From REEB426 sp964551975 (lineage in GTDB: Bacteria > Actinomycetota > Actinomycetes > S36-B12): a DNA stretch of 26,745 nt. Shown here piece by piece: positions 8,430 to 16,700 of this stretch. The translations under genes and the position numbers were made by a program. The first letter of the stretch is position 1. Each line of letters opens with the position of its first letter. The notes beneath the pieces were generated by a model. That model worked only from the letters and a program-made list of their open reading frames with translations. It did no database searches and had not been told where the DNA came from. Location of the stretch: the NCBI GenBank assembly GCA_964551975.1, contig CAZKFI010000031.1:1-26745 (forward strand), in the 5' to 3' direction.

Positions 8430-9125
8430 TCAGGTGAGTGAAGCGGCGACGCCTAAGTCCAGCAAACTCTGAGGGTCAATACGCAGATCAGGAAGCCAGG
8501 CCTGCGCCTGCTCCACACGCTGCACTCCCGTGACGAGAACTTGCACGGTGACGCAGCCGGCAGCTCGCGCGGCTTGCACCCCGGTAGCAGAGTCCTCAAT
8601 GACGAGTACCTGTTCAGGAGCACAGCCAACGCTCTGCGCCGCAAAGAGGTACAGGTCCGGTGCCGGCTTGGGGCTGGCTACCTGATCGGCACCGATCGCG
8701 TGCTGGAAGTGATCACGGATACCGATTCCGCGCAAGACGGGGTCCAATACGCAGGCCGGACTATTCGACGCTACCGCGATCGGACGCAGTGTGGCGAGGG
8801 CGGGAACAAGAGCTGCAACACCGGGCAGCGGCTTTGCCTGCGCAGCAACCAGGCGAGTCGCGGTTGCGATGAGAAGTTCGGCAGCAGCGAGTAGTTCATC
8901 GGCATCCGTGATGTGCGGGAGCAGCAGACGCACGCTTTCATGCATGGAGACACCGCGCGTATCCGTTCGATCTGCATGGAACGGATCCACTCCGTAGGCC
9001 TGACACACCTCGCGTTCTACCAGGAGCCAGGCATCCTCGGTATCAGCAAGCACCCCATCGCAATCAAAGATCACGGCCCGGATACGGGATTCCGGCGTTG
9101 CGAGGGAGTGGCTCATTAGTGACAT
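8430..9125 (-). CDS. HAD-superfamily phosphatase / beta-phosphoglucomutase-like
   Basis: A 231-residue subfamily I HAD hydrolase. Motif I is FDCDGVLADTE (nucleophile Asp21, acid/base Asp23), motif II is VASNSP (about 118-123), motif III is Lys153 in SPKPAPD, and motif IV is EDSATG (Glu177, Asp178). A helical cap (about 35-100) sits between motifs I and II, as in beta-phosphoglucomutase and small sugar-phosphate or phosphoglycolate phosphatases. The substrate is not predictable. The start at 9125 has an alternative ATG at 9116. It is divergent from the O-antigen-ligase-like gene, with 44 bases between them. Confidence 0.9.
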   Translation of the reverse strand: MSLMSHSLATPESRIRAVIFDCDGVLADTEDAWLLVEREVCQAYGVDPFHADRTDTRGVSMHESVRLLLPHITDADELLAAAELLIATATRLVAAQAKPLPGVAALVPALATLRPIAVASNSPACVLDPVLRGIGIRDHFQHAIGADQVASPKPAPDLYLFAAQSVGCAPEQVLVIEDSATGVQAARAAGCVTVQVLVTGVQRVEQAQAWLPDLRIDPQSLLDLGVAASLT

Positions 9126-9169
9126 CGTAGGCTGCTGACGGCATAGCGCCCGCCGGTTGGGGAGGTCGA

Positions 9170-11071
9170 ATGTTCGGTTCGCTCGTGCGATGGATTGTGC
9201 GCGATCGCGCTGACGTGATCGGCCTCATCACATTCCTAGTACTGCTCACCTGGTGGCCCCTGCTGCCGGACCCGATGAACCTGCCCAAGCTCTTGATCCT
9301 TGTCACCGGCGCCCTTGCCCTTGCCCCCTTCGCGGCACTTGCCTGGTACCGCAAAGTGCGCACCGGCGGACAGTGGCCGCTGCGACTACTGAGTGGCGCA
9401 GCAATTCTGCTACTGATCTGGGCCGTAATCTCCAGTTTCAGCGGTACGTCACCAATCCCCGTCACTTTCTACGGCTGGTACGCACGCAATGACGGTCTGC
9501 TGACGTTGATCTGCGTGGTGGCGCTGCTCCTGGGTGCGAGCACACTCACCCTGCGTCAGGTCCAACGGTTGCTGACCTGGCTGATGGCTGCAGCCTCGAT
9601 CATCGCGGTGGTTGCGTTTCTACAGGTGCTCGGTAATCCGATCACTCCAAACGTTGGTGGCACTATCAACGGCACACTCGGCAATTCCAACTTCGCAGCC
9701 GCCTACCTCGGCACGATGACTGTCGTCGCGCTTACCCAGGCGTTCTCGTCCTACCGCCCGCGTGGCGAACGTATCTGGGCAGCCGTACTTGCTGGCGCGT
9801 TGGCCACCCTGGTGCTGGTACTGGGTAGTGACGATCAGGGTCCGGCGACCCTGGCCGCGGCACTGCTCGGCGCGCTACTCACCTGGGGTCTGGGGGTGCG
9901 CGGCCGCTGGCAACCGTGGGCTCGCCTGGGTGCAGTGACTGCATCCTTCGGTGCCCTGCTCCTCGTGGCCGTGTCCTTCGCGGGGATCGGGCCATTGGCA
10001 CGACTGTGGACCGGTGGAACATTCCAGGACCGCACCGGATTCTGGCAATCGGCGCTCGGCATCGCCAATGCCCACCCGATCCTGGGGGTTGGCCCAGGCG
10101 CCTTTGCGCGGTTCGCGAACGAGTTCCGCGTCGACACCACCATCCTGTTGAACGGGCCCAACTTCGCTGTGTCTGCCGCACATAACGTGCCCCTGCATAT
10201 TGGTGCGACGCTCGGCTGGCCCGCAACTGCACTATGGATCGTCCTCTTTGGCGGGACATTTGGCTGGCTGCTGTGGCGACTCATTCGTCATCCCATGCCG
10301 CAGTTGGCCACCGCCGTTGGCGTCGCCGCCGGACTCGTGGGGTACCTGACGCAGGCGATGATCTCGATCGACATGCTGACCCTGGTGACCTTCGGTTGGG
10401 TGCTCGCCGGATGCACCCTGGCTGTCGCCGGAGCAGCCCCGGCAGAACCTGCCCCCACTACTACCTCGCCGAAGTCGACACCCAAGCAGCGTTCCACCAA
10501 TCGCAGGGTGCAGAACACGCAAGCGCGCGCCCTCACCCCCACCTGGGTACTCGTCACCAGTGCCGGCCTTGGTGCGGCTGGATTCATCGCGGTCTTCGTG
10601 CAGATCACTGCGGTCGCAGCGGCAGGAAGTGCCGTGACTGGCTCACCACAGGCGATCGAGGCCCTCGGCAGATCCTTGACGCCGTGCAATATGCGCCAGC
10701 AGTTGGCTGAGGCTGCCTTCAAGACGCAGATGCAACCTCCGACTATCGCTGCGATCCTGCAGGCTGCGCGGCTCGACGAGCGGTGCGGACGATTCTCCGA
10801 CGTCATCGCGATTGATGCCCTAAGCAACGGGAACCTAGTGGAAGCAGATCGTGCCTCGGCTCAGTCGGTGCAGTACGACCCGCTTGCAGCGCAACCCTGG
10901 ATGATTCGAGCGCAGGTACTCACCGCGATGCAGGACAAAGCCGGATCCCTTGCCGCACTAGACAAAGCTGATGCCGCCATTGCCATCAGCCCACAGGCAC
11001 AAGGGGATGGATCAGGTGAGATCACCAAGCAGATTCAGGGCCTACGCGAGGCAGCCAATCAACTCCCCTGA
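9170..11071 (+). CDS. O-antigen ligase-like (Wzy_C) membrane protein with long C-terminal tail
   Basis: A 633-residue polytopic membrane protein. About ten or more helices occupy residues 15-430, and the Wzy_C/WaaL-type loop is visible as DRTGFWQSALGIANAHPILGVGPGAF (around 287-312), followed by a periplasm-side AAHNVPLHIGATLGW. Such enzymes transfer or polymerise lipid-linked glycans outside the membrane. After a Pro/Thr/Ser/Lys-rich linker (about 425-455) and one more helix comes a roughly 150-residue helical tail with alanine-rich, TPR-like repeats (QAARLDERCGRFSDVIAID ... SLAALDKADAAIAI). An excellent ribosome binding site (GGGGAGG) precedes the ATG. No glycosyltransferase genes lie nearby, so the glycan and acceptor are unknown. 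The last 13 bases overlap the end of the convergent kinase gene. Confidence 0.85.
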   Translation: MFGSLVRWIVRDRADVIGLITFLVLLTWWPLLPDPMNLPKLLILVTGALALAPFAALAWYRKVRTGGQWPLRLLSGAAILLLIWAVISSFSGTSPIPVTFYGWYARNDGLLTLICVVALLLGASTLTLRQVQRLLTWLMAAASIIAVVAFLQVLGNPITPNVGGTINGTLGNSNFAAAYLGTMTVVALTQAFSSYRPRGERIWAAVLAGALATLVLVLGSDDQGPATLAAALLGALLTWGLGVRGRWQPWARLGAVTASFGALLLVAVSFAGIGPLARLWTGGTFQDRTGFWQSALGIANAHPILGVGPGAFARFANEFRVDTTILLNGPNFAVSAAHNVPLHIGATLGWPATALWIVLFGGTFGWLLWRLIRHPMPQLATAVGVAAGLVGYLTQAMISIDMLTLVTFGWVLAGCTLAVAGAAPAEPAPTTTSPKSTPKQRSTNRRVQNTQARALTPTWVLVTSAGLGAAGFIAVFVQITAVAAAGSAVTGSPQAIEALGRSLTPCNMRQQLAEAAFKTQMQPPTIAAILQAARLDERCGRFSDVIAIDALSNGNLVEADRASAQSVQYDPLAAQPWMIRAQVLTAMQDKAGSLAALDKADAAIAISPQAQGDGSGEITKQIQGLREAANQLP

Positions 11072-13374
11072 GTCGCTAGCGAGAGATGAGCCTGCTCTTG
11101 TCGAATCGTTCGCGAGACAACGACAGCAACGCGTTCAGAGCCTGATTTCTCAGCACCGTCAGCTTCCTCGACCCACAGGGTGACATCGTCGAACATTCGG
11201 CTTTGTCCCGTCTCAAGGCCCACAATCGCCAGGCACCGCACGGGCATCGAGATCGAGAGATGATCTTCCTCACCATCGGTGACGGCATGCAGGGTTGCGT
11301 TGCCATGTGAGGCAGTGATGACCGAGCGCAGGATTTCCACCAACTCAACCGGTAGTGGCCTGAGATCCCCTGAAGACTGCACAGCACGAACATCAACGGG
11401 TACGTCAACATCCGACCCACCATGCACCAGTTCTCGCGCAAGCAGGCCAAAGGCCCCGGATTGGGTTGGATCAACCTGAATCTCCACCCGAATCCTTGCG
11501 TCCAGACACTCCAGCATGATTCGGCGCCGCGTATCAAGGGCAGCGCCATTGGCGATCTCTTGCAGCAGGGCAACAGCAGTATCGACGCTGGCCTGCAGCC
11601 GCAGCGTGATGTCACGACTAGCTGACATGCGAGCCAGAGCGCGGGTCTCCAATGCTGCGATCCGTTCCTCGCGTAGCCGAGTGCGTGCCAAGGCACGGGC
11701 ACCCACCGAAGTGCCAAGAATCATCATGGGAAAGACGAAGAGCACGTTGATCAATGCCAAATGCAGAGGTTGCCCGCAGACCGCGGGGACGTTGCTGTAG
11801 AGCAAGAGTGCCCCTGCGCCCCAGCCAACCAGGCTGGTTACGGCAACAGGCCACTTGGTCCAGGCCGCCAAGACCACCACGGCAAGTCCGGCAGTGTTGA
11901 CCACAGCTGCCAACTCGTTGACATTGCTGCAAGTGGAGTCCAGCAAACTCGCCAGCAGAGTCAACGACAACGGGATCGCCATCGCCGCCAGCGCCCAAAC
12001 ACCATGCAATGGCCGCCATCGGATTTCCACGAAGGCGACGGTGCAACACAGCGCGATACCGAGGAGCGCGATCAGGACCGCTATGAGACCACCGGTCGAG
12101 GCTAGGTACGGCATGAACAACAGGCCTCCGACTACAGCTCCTGCAATCGGGCTCGTGATGAGAATGCGCCCGGGATTGAATCGCGCGTTGCTGAATCGTG
12201 CAGGGTTGACTCGTCCTGCGACCTCTCCCGAACTTCGCCCGGCCGTGAGTGGAGCGGTGACCAGCACACTGATGCCGCCGTCTGCACGCGCCTGCCACTG
12301 CCACTGGCCACCGATCTCATTGATGCTCCTGGCTAACACCTCCGTCGACCCAAGGCCCGGCCGGGCTGTTGCACTGATACCCGAACCGTTGTCATCAACC
12401 GTGAAGTGCATCTGATCACCCTCGAGCCTCGCGCTCACAATGACGTCGGTGGCCCGTCCATGATGGATCGCGTTACGCGCGGCTTCAACCAGTGCAGGTC
12501 GGATTCCGCGAAGGGCGCCTGGCTGGAGATCGAACTCATCATCCGGGATCCGAAAACGAACTGCCGGGTGCTGGCGAAGGTCCGCCGCGACCTGCCTGAA
12601 CAGCGTGCCTACTGATGCTGGCGTAGCCGATTCCCAGAGATAGCCCTCGGCAGTGAATGGACTGAGTTCCACTTGCAGTGCCTGGCGATCCAAGCTGCCT
12701 CCAGAGAGGACATGGCGTATGCAGTTCAGCAGCGACTCATGGATCCGTAGCGCCGTCGTCCGCCAGGCGGTGGAGCGTTCCTGCTTCTCGAGGACCGACG
12801 TGGCCTGTCGTACTCGCTGGAGTTGAGTGGCATCCAGCCGCTCGGCCCGCTGATGCAGTGCCTGCCAAGCCCAGGCCATGGTGAGAACGGCTACAGCGCA
12901 GGCCAGTGCGGCGACCCAGCCGCCGGCTACACCCACACCTAGGGGTACGACGCTGTTCGGTCGACTGACCCACAAGATCATCAACAACCCTGCGGCTAGC
13001 CCGCTGATCGCCACGGCAAGGCGTGTCGGAACCAACAGCGCGCTAAGCGCACCGGCGCTGGTGATGAGCAGATTGAGTGGAATCCATTGAGCCTGGCCAT
13101 TGCCACTGGTGATTGCGAGTAAAGGCAGCAGCAGCGCGATGGGAAAGAGCCAAAGGATCCATGTTCGCTCGTGAACACGAAGGCTGAGCACTATGGCCAC
13201 GGCGAAGGTGGCGATGGACAGTACGGCGGTCAGGCGTCCTTCGATGGGAATGCGGCTGCCGCTGATGAGCAAGCGGATCGCCAGTGCGGCGAGGATGACT
13301 CCGGTAGCCGTGATGAGCACACCGCGACGCGTCTGGCGGAGGTCTTCCACATGCGTCCGGTAACGCTCACCCAT
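11059..13374 (-). CDS. Orphan NarL-type histidine kinase with tandem kinase and pseudokinase halves
   Basis: About 771 residues. First half: roughly six membrane helices (20-170), a coiled-coil-like segment, a HisKA_3-type helix with phospho-acceptor His212 (RIHESLLN), and an HATPase domain with N-box VEAARNAIHHG (Asn301), G1 box VDDNGSG (326-332) and G2 box PGLGST. Second half: again about six helices (405-557), a helix RLQASVDTAV where Gln594 takes the histidine's place, and at the matching N-box position RSVITASHG with Ser684 for Asn. The spacing is 89 and 90 residues in the two halves, and no glycine boxes follow. This suggests an internal duplication with a degenerate second kinase. No response regulator is adjacent. 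ATG 13374 is preferred; GTG 13419 adds 15 residues but overlaps a hairpin. Confidence 0.8.
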   Translation of the reverse strand: MGERYRTHVEDLRQTRRGVLITATGVILAALAIRLLISGSRIPIEGRLTAVLSIATFAVAIVLSLRVHERTWILWLFPIALLLPLLAITSGNGQAQWIPLNLLITSAGALSALLVPTRLAVAISGLAAGLLMILWVSRPNSVVPLGVGVAGGWVAALACAVAVLTMAWAWQALHQRAERLDATQLQRVRQATSVLEKQERSTAWRTTALRIHESLLNCIRHVLSGGSLDRQALQVELSPFTAEGYLWESATPASVGTLFRQVAADLRQHPAVRFRIPDDEFDLQPGALRGIRPALVEAARNAIHHGRATDVIVSARLEGDQMHFTVDDNGSGISATARPGLGSTEVLARSINEIGGQWQWQARADGGISVLVTAPLTAGRSSGEVAGRVNPARFSNARFNPGRILITSPIAGAVVGGLLFMPYLASTGGLIAVLIALLGIALCCTVAFVEIRWRPLHGVWALAAMAIPLSLTLLASLLDSTCSNVNELAAVVNTAGLAVVVLAAWTKWPVAVTSLVGWGAGALLLYSNVPAVCGQPLHLALINVLFVFPMMILGTSVGARALARTRLREERIAALETRALARMSASRDITLRLQASVDTAVALLQEIANGAALDTRRRIMLECLDARIRVEIQVDPTQSGAFGLLARELVHGGSDVDVPVDVRAVQSSGDLRPLPVELVEILRSVITASHGNATLHAVTDGEEDHLSISMPVRCLAIVGLETGQSRMFDDVTLWVEEADGAEKSGSERVAVVVSRTIRQEQAHLSLATQGS

Positions 13375-13410
13375 CCGAGCATCATTCCCCGCCCATGACA
13401 CGATCCGGTT

Positions 13411-13428
13411 GACCCCCACCTGGGGGTC
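13411..13428. terminator. Hairpin between tryptophan dioxygenase and kinase genes
   Basis: GACCCCC (13411-13417) and GGGGGTC (13422-13428) are perfectly complementary around a four-base ACCT loop. It lies just beyond the tryptophan 2,3-dioxygenase stop on the minus strand and before the kinase start. No T-tract follows, so it may be a weak terminator or a processing site. Confidence 0.4.
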
Positions 13429-13461
13429 GTAGCCGACACGGCCCGAGTGCTCACGCTTCAG

Positions 13462-14211
13462 TCAAAGGACTTCGTCGGCCAGGTTGGACAGGTCGGATCG
13501 GACATCCCAGAGATCAGGGAAGAACTTACGGTCGCGCAGGCCACCGATCACCTCAACAGGCGTGCCCTGAGTCCCTCGCACATTGAACCCAATCGTGCGC
13601 TCGACCACACGGAAGTGGCGATCCCGCCAACCCATCAGTCGCTCATCAAGATCGATCATCATCTCGGCGAGTTGGTACAACTCCTCGTGCTGCTCGGCCT
13701 GTACGAACAGGTCCGTAAGACTCAGACCGGCATCATCCAGGCCACGCTGCAGGCACCCGCCTAGTTGGGGCAACACCTTGCGTAGGGCATTGAAGCCCGG
13801 TGAATCGAAGCCCGACCCGTGGCCTAATGCCTTGCGCACATGTTGGTAATCCCAGGGCGTCATTTCCTCAAGCATGGTCATTGAGTCACTGATGTAGGCA
13901 AGGCACATCTGCACCCGACGCAGGTGACGCAATGCCGCAGGCATGCGATGGGCCCGAATCAACTCCAGCGCGTGCTCAACCTCACCGACCGCGAGCTTCA
14001 ACCACAGTTCCGCCGACTGGTGCGTCACCGTGAAGAGGAGTTCATCGCGGTGCAACCACTCCTGCGGGCCCTTCTGCAAGGCAAGGAGCTCATCGGTGCG
14101 CAGGTAGCGCTCGTAATCGCTCAGACCAGGGCCCTCCAGCACGGGTTCGGCGAGGGCGAATGGATCATCGGCTGGCGAGCCAGTGCGGCTGGCGGTCCCT
14201 TGGTCTGTCAT
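13462..14211 (-). CDS. kynA: Tryptophan 2,3-dioxygenase
   Basis: Heme enzyme that opens the indole ring of L-tryptophan to N-formylkynurenine, the first step of the kynurenine route. Visible motifs are YLRTDELLALQ (36-46), FTVTHQSAELWLKL with active-site His64, GSGFDSPGFNALR with the substrate-carboxylate arginine (Arg144), proximal heme ligand His199 in HFRVVERTIG, and GTQGT (213-217). At 249 residues it is at the short end of the family. The ATG at 14211 is preceded by GGAGG at ideal spacing; the upstream ATG at 14241 would place that site inside the coding region. No kynurenine formamidase or kynureninase gene is in the window. Confidence 0.95.
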   Translation of the reverse strand: MTDQGTASRTGSPADDPFALAEPVLEGPGLSDYERYLRTDELLALQKGPQEWLHRDELLFTVTHQSAELWLKLAVGEVEHALELIRAHRMPAALRHLRRVQMCLAYISDSMTMLEEMTPWDYQHVRKALGHGSGFDSPGFNALRKVLPQLGGCLQRGLDDAGLSLTDLFVQAEQHEELYQLAEMMIDLDERLMGWRDRHFRVVERTIGFNVRGTQGTPVEVIGGLRDRKFFPDLWDVRSDLSNLADEVL

Positions 14212-14260
14212 GACGTACCTCCAGCCGAGAAGTATGGGCATCCGCGGCTGGTGATGGAAT

Positions 14261-14307
14261 GCCTTTAGCGAGGCGAAGTGCGGTTTTCGCCTTTCGTTCG
14301 CTAAGGC
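14261..14307. terminator. Long hairpin, probable terminator of the PstS-like lipoprotein gene
   Basis: An outer stem GCCTTTAGCGA / TCGCTAAGGC (14261-14271 with 14298-14307, one bulged T) encloses an inner stem GGCGAA / TTCGCC (14272-14277 with 14286-14291). It lies immediately downstream of the lipoprotein stop on the minus strand and upstream of the dioxygenase ribosome binding site. There is no strong T-run, so a Rho-independent role is likely but not certain. Confidence 0.6.
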
Positions 14308-14331
14308 ACCCTGACGATGACCTTCAGCGCG

Positions 14332-15534
14332 CTAAGTCCCTGACGGCGAAGCACTTGAGGGGCTGCTGGGCCCATCCGTGGCCAGGGTCACCTTCAGCGG
14401 CAGGAACGTCTGGACCCGAATTGGCTCCGGCATTGGGGTCACGCCGAATGACTCCAGGGCGCCTTGGCCGGCCAATCGGACGAGGTACTGCGCGAACGAC
14501 AGGGGCATTGGGTCGGTTGCACTGTCACAGACCATGAGGTGGGCGTAACCGAGGACTGGCCACCCAGCCAAGGGTTGACCCTCGGCCAACACAATCTTCG
14601 ATGCGCCAAGGTCGAACACACCAGGATTCGGCAGTCCTCCAACAGCTGCTGTAGCGGTGAGGTTTCCCGCCTCGTCCTTGGTCACTGTCGTTGCCCCAGA
14701 GCCCACCTTCGCCAGCTGCACGTCATCGGAGGTGACGACGAGGTCTACGGCAGTGCCTTCCTCGTCCGTCCCGGTAACCGGCAGTGATGCTGAAGGGATG
14801 ACGTTGTTCATTGCCTCGAACACGGGGATCACCGCGACATTACCTTCCGCGAGGGTCAATTCGGCGATGAGGTCAAGGTTTGAAGGCAGGCTCGTAGCGG
14901 TAGGCAGGGTAGCGACGACGCCACTGGTCCAACTCTGTGGATCCTGCTGGTTCAGCCAGGCAGTCATCGCCTCGACTGATCCCTGTGGCCCTTCCAATCC
15001 CAGCACCGTGATGGGTGGCAATCCGGAAAGGTCGAAGCCGTCGTTTTCCGCCGTGATGAGGGGATCTTCGAAAGAGGTGATGCTGCCGTTGAGAATGCCG
15101 GCGACGGCCTGTGGGGTGAGCGTCAGGCCTTCCACGCCGATGATGTTGTAGGCCAGCGAGACTGGGTAGGCAAACGCCGGAATGGTCAGAGCCGGACTCC
15201 CTGCGCACTGCTCCTCGGCGAAAGCACGGAGAGTCTCGGATGACGGTGCCACATCCGTCAGCTGAATCGGTGCCGGCTCGCCAACCGCTACTTCGGTAAT
15301 GGTCTGCTCAGGGCAGACGGCACCAAGGGCCATGCCGACTGCGGCCATCGATCCGGTGAACGCCTCCGGTACTGCAACGGCGAGGTCTCCCTGCTGGCAG
15401 ACCACCTGCGCCTCGGCACGCGCCGCTAGAACGTCGGGCGGCATGGGCGGGGTGCACCCACTGACCAGCATGACCGCGCTCATTGGCAGGCACAAGGAAA
15501 GGAGGGCGATGCCTCCACGCTTACTGTGGGGCAT
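14332..15534 (-). CDS. PstS-like substrate-binding lipoprotein
   Basis: A 400-residue secreted lipoprotein with basic N-terminus (SKRGG), hydrophobic core and lipobox LVSGC (Cys27 lipidated). The mature part resembles the PstS/PBP-like_2 fold: IPAFAYPVSLAYNI followed by LTPQAVAGILNGSITSFEDPLI is the typical second-lobe segment. It lacks the classic phosphate-binding GGGASFP, STGSGxG and RSDSSGT motifs seen in its neighbour PstS, so phosphate binding is doubtful. Four further cysteines (46, 74, 110, 336) could form disulfides. The ribosome binding site and start codon are inside a strong hairpin. It is the last gene after pstC-A-B-S. It may be an accessory receptor, a sensor, or a binder of another oxyanion. 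Confidence 0.75.
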   Translation of the reverse strand: MPHSKRGGIALLSLCLPMSAVMLVSGCTPPMPPDVLAARAEAQVVCQQGDLAVAVPEAFTGSMAAVGMALGAVCPEQTITEVAVGEPAPIQLTDVAPSSETLRAFAEEQCAGSPALTIPAFAYPVSLAYNIIGVEGLTLTPQAVAGILNGSITSFEDPLITAENDGFDLSGLPPITVLGLEGPQGSVEAMTAWLNQQDPQSWTSGVVATLPTATSLPSNLDLIAELTLAEGNVAVIPVFEAMNNVIPSASLPVTGTDEEGTAVDLVVTSDDVQLAKVGSGATTVTKDEAGNLTATAAVGGLPNPGVFDLGASKIVLAEGQPLAGWPVLGYAHLMVCDSATDPMPLSFAQYLVRLAGQGALESFGVTPMPEPIRVQTFLPLKVTLATDGPSSPSSASPSGT

Positions 15535-15542
15535 CGCCCTCC
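15501..15542 (-). promoter_or_regulatory. RBS- and start-codon-sequestering hairpin before the PstS-like lipoprotein
   Basis: On the plus strand GGAGGGCGATGCCTCCAC (15501-15518) and GTGGGGCATCGCCCTCC (15526-15542) are complementary over 17 base pairs with one bulged base and a seven-base loop. In the minus-strand mRNA the GGAGG ribosome binding site and the AUG (15534-15532) form the left arm, and codons 7-13 form the right arm. Translation initiation should be blocked unless the stem is opened. The signal-peptide reading of this start is strong, so a downstream start does not explain it away. Confidence 0.75.
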
Positions 15543-15560
15543 TCCTTCACTCACTAACTC

Positions 15561-15620
15561 TGCCTGACCTAGCTCTGCCTGACCTAGCTATGCCTGACCT
15601 ATCTCTGCCTGACGCGGCCA
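15561..15620. repeat. Short tandem repeat, 15-bp unit
   Basis: Three near-identical copies of TGCCTGACCTAGCTC (15561-15575, 15576-15590, 15591-15605) and a degenerate fourth that keeps TGCCTGA (from 15606). It lies between the pstS stop and the hairpin over the lipoprotein start, inside what is probably the same transcript. The role is unknown: RNA element, protein-binding array, or slippage product. Confidence 0.85.
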
Positions 15621-15644
15621 GCGCGCCAGTGCTGCGTGATGGGT

Positions 15645-16700
15645 CTACTTAATGTTGAGCGCGAGCTGACGTGCCTTTGCCAGAACCTTGCCCGCCACCG
15701 GAACGTATCCGAGCTTGGCTGCCTGGCTAGGACCGCACTTGGCCAGGATGTAATCAGCGAACTGACGTACTCCCAGCCCGTTCGGGCCCTTGCCGTCCGT
15801 GCGCACCAACATGTAGCTGAAGATCGCGATCGGGTAAGCGCCAGCAACCTTGAGCTTGTAGTTCAGCTGCACAAGGCCTTCAGCATTGACGTTGGTCTGG
15901 TTTGCTAGGTTCTTTGCCGCTGATGCCGATGAAGGCGCGACGAACTCACCGTTGGCGTTCTGGATTCGAGCTGAGGGATAGCCCTTGGCATCACCGAGAT
16001 CGACGTACCCGATGGCGCCTTCCTTTGCCAGCACGTTCGCCATGACGCCTTGGTTCCCCTTACCGGCCACTGAGTTCTGCGGTGGAACCCCACCCGGGAA
16101 CGCGGTGGACATGTCGTCCTGCACCTTGGGGAAGATGGACGGAGCCCAGGAGTTGAGGTACTGCAGGAAGTTGTTCGTGGTCCCCGAAGAGTCCGATCGG
16201 TACGAGATCGTGATCGGCGTGGCCGGGATCGCGTCCTTGATTCGGGCGTTGTCCTTGAGGATCTCCGGGTGATTCCACGTCGTGATGTTGCCGGAGAAGA
16301 TCTTCGCCAGGGTCGTCTGCTTGAGTTGAATAGACGAGCCCAGAGTCTTACTGGGATCCTTCGCGCTCTTCAGATTGATCGGCACTGTGATCGCGCCACC
16401 AATATTGGGGATGTACTCCCAGCCGAAGGTCGGTGCACCACTGGTGTAGACCGAGTCGGACTGGCCAAAGACGAACGTGCCCTTGGAGAAGTTGCCCTTG
16501 CCGGTACCCGAACCCGTCGAGGTGTAGGTCACGGTGAAGTTGTTCTGTGATCCATTGAAGTCCGCAGCACATTGCTGCATGAACACGGCCGGGAATGAGG
16601 CCCCGCCGCCCGGGATGCTCTCAGCTGCAGATGCAGCGGGGAAACCGCCGATTGCGATTGCCAGGCCGGTGCCCGCAATCACTGTCAGTGTGCGTCGCAC
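15645..16700 (-). CDS. pstS: Phosphate ABC transporter, periplasmic-type binding protein
   Basis: PstS captures inorganic phosphate outside the cell and delivers it to the PstCA permease. The 351-residue protein has a Sec signal peptide with likely cleavage after ASA near residue 25 and no lipobox cysteine there, so it is probably secreted or held by another means. The three phosphate loops are intact: GGGASFP (31-37), STGSGTGKGNF (61-71) and RSDSSGTTNNF (168-178). The GTG start at 16700 has an AAGGAG site five to six bases upstream. It lies after pstB (110-base gap) instead of leading the operon, which is a less common order. A PHO-box-like heptamer GTTCACC (minus strand, 16802-16796) in the gap hints at extra local control. 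Confidence 0.96.
   Translation of the reverse strand: MRRTLTVIAGTGLAIAIGGFPAASAAESIPGGGASFPAVFMQQCAADFNGSQNNFTVTYTSTGSGTGKGNFSKGTFVFGQSDSVYTSGAPTFGWEYIPNIGGAITVPINLKSAKDPSKTLGSSIQLKQTTLAKIFSGNITTWNHPEILKDNARIKDAIPATPITISYRSDSSGTTNNFLQYLNSWAPSIFPKVQDDMSTAFPGGVPPQNSVAGKGNQGVMANVLAKEGAIGYVDLGDAKGYPSARIQNANGEFVAPSSASAAKNLANQTNVNAEGLVQLNYKLKVAGAYPIAIFSYMLVRTDGKGPNGLGVRQFADYILAKCGPSQAAKLGYVPVAGKVLAKARQLALNIK

Noticed and set aside
15299..15652. Plus-strand frame with an LPDLA repeat peptide over the tandem repeat
   Set aside because: The repeat is 15 bp, so it reads as a periodic peptide by arithmetic. The frame overlaps the lipoprotein start and has no ribosome binding site or family match.
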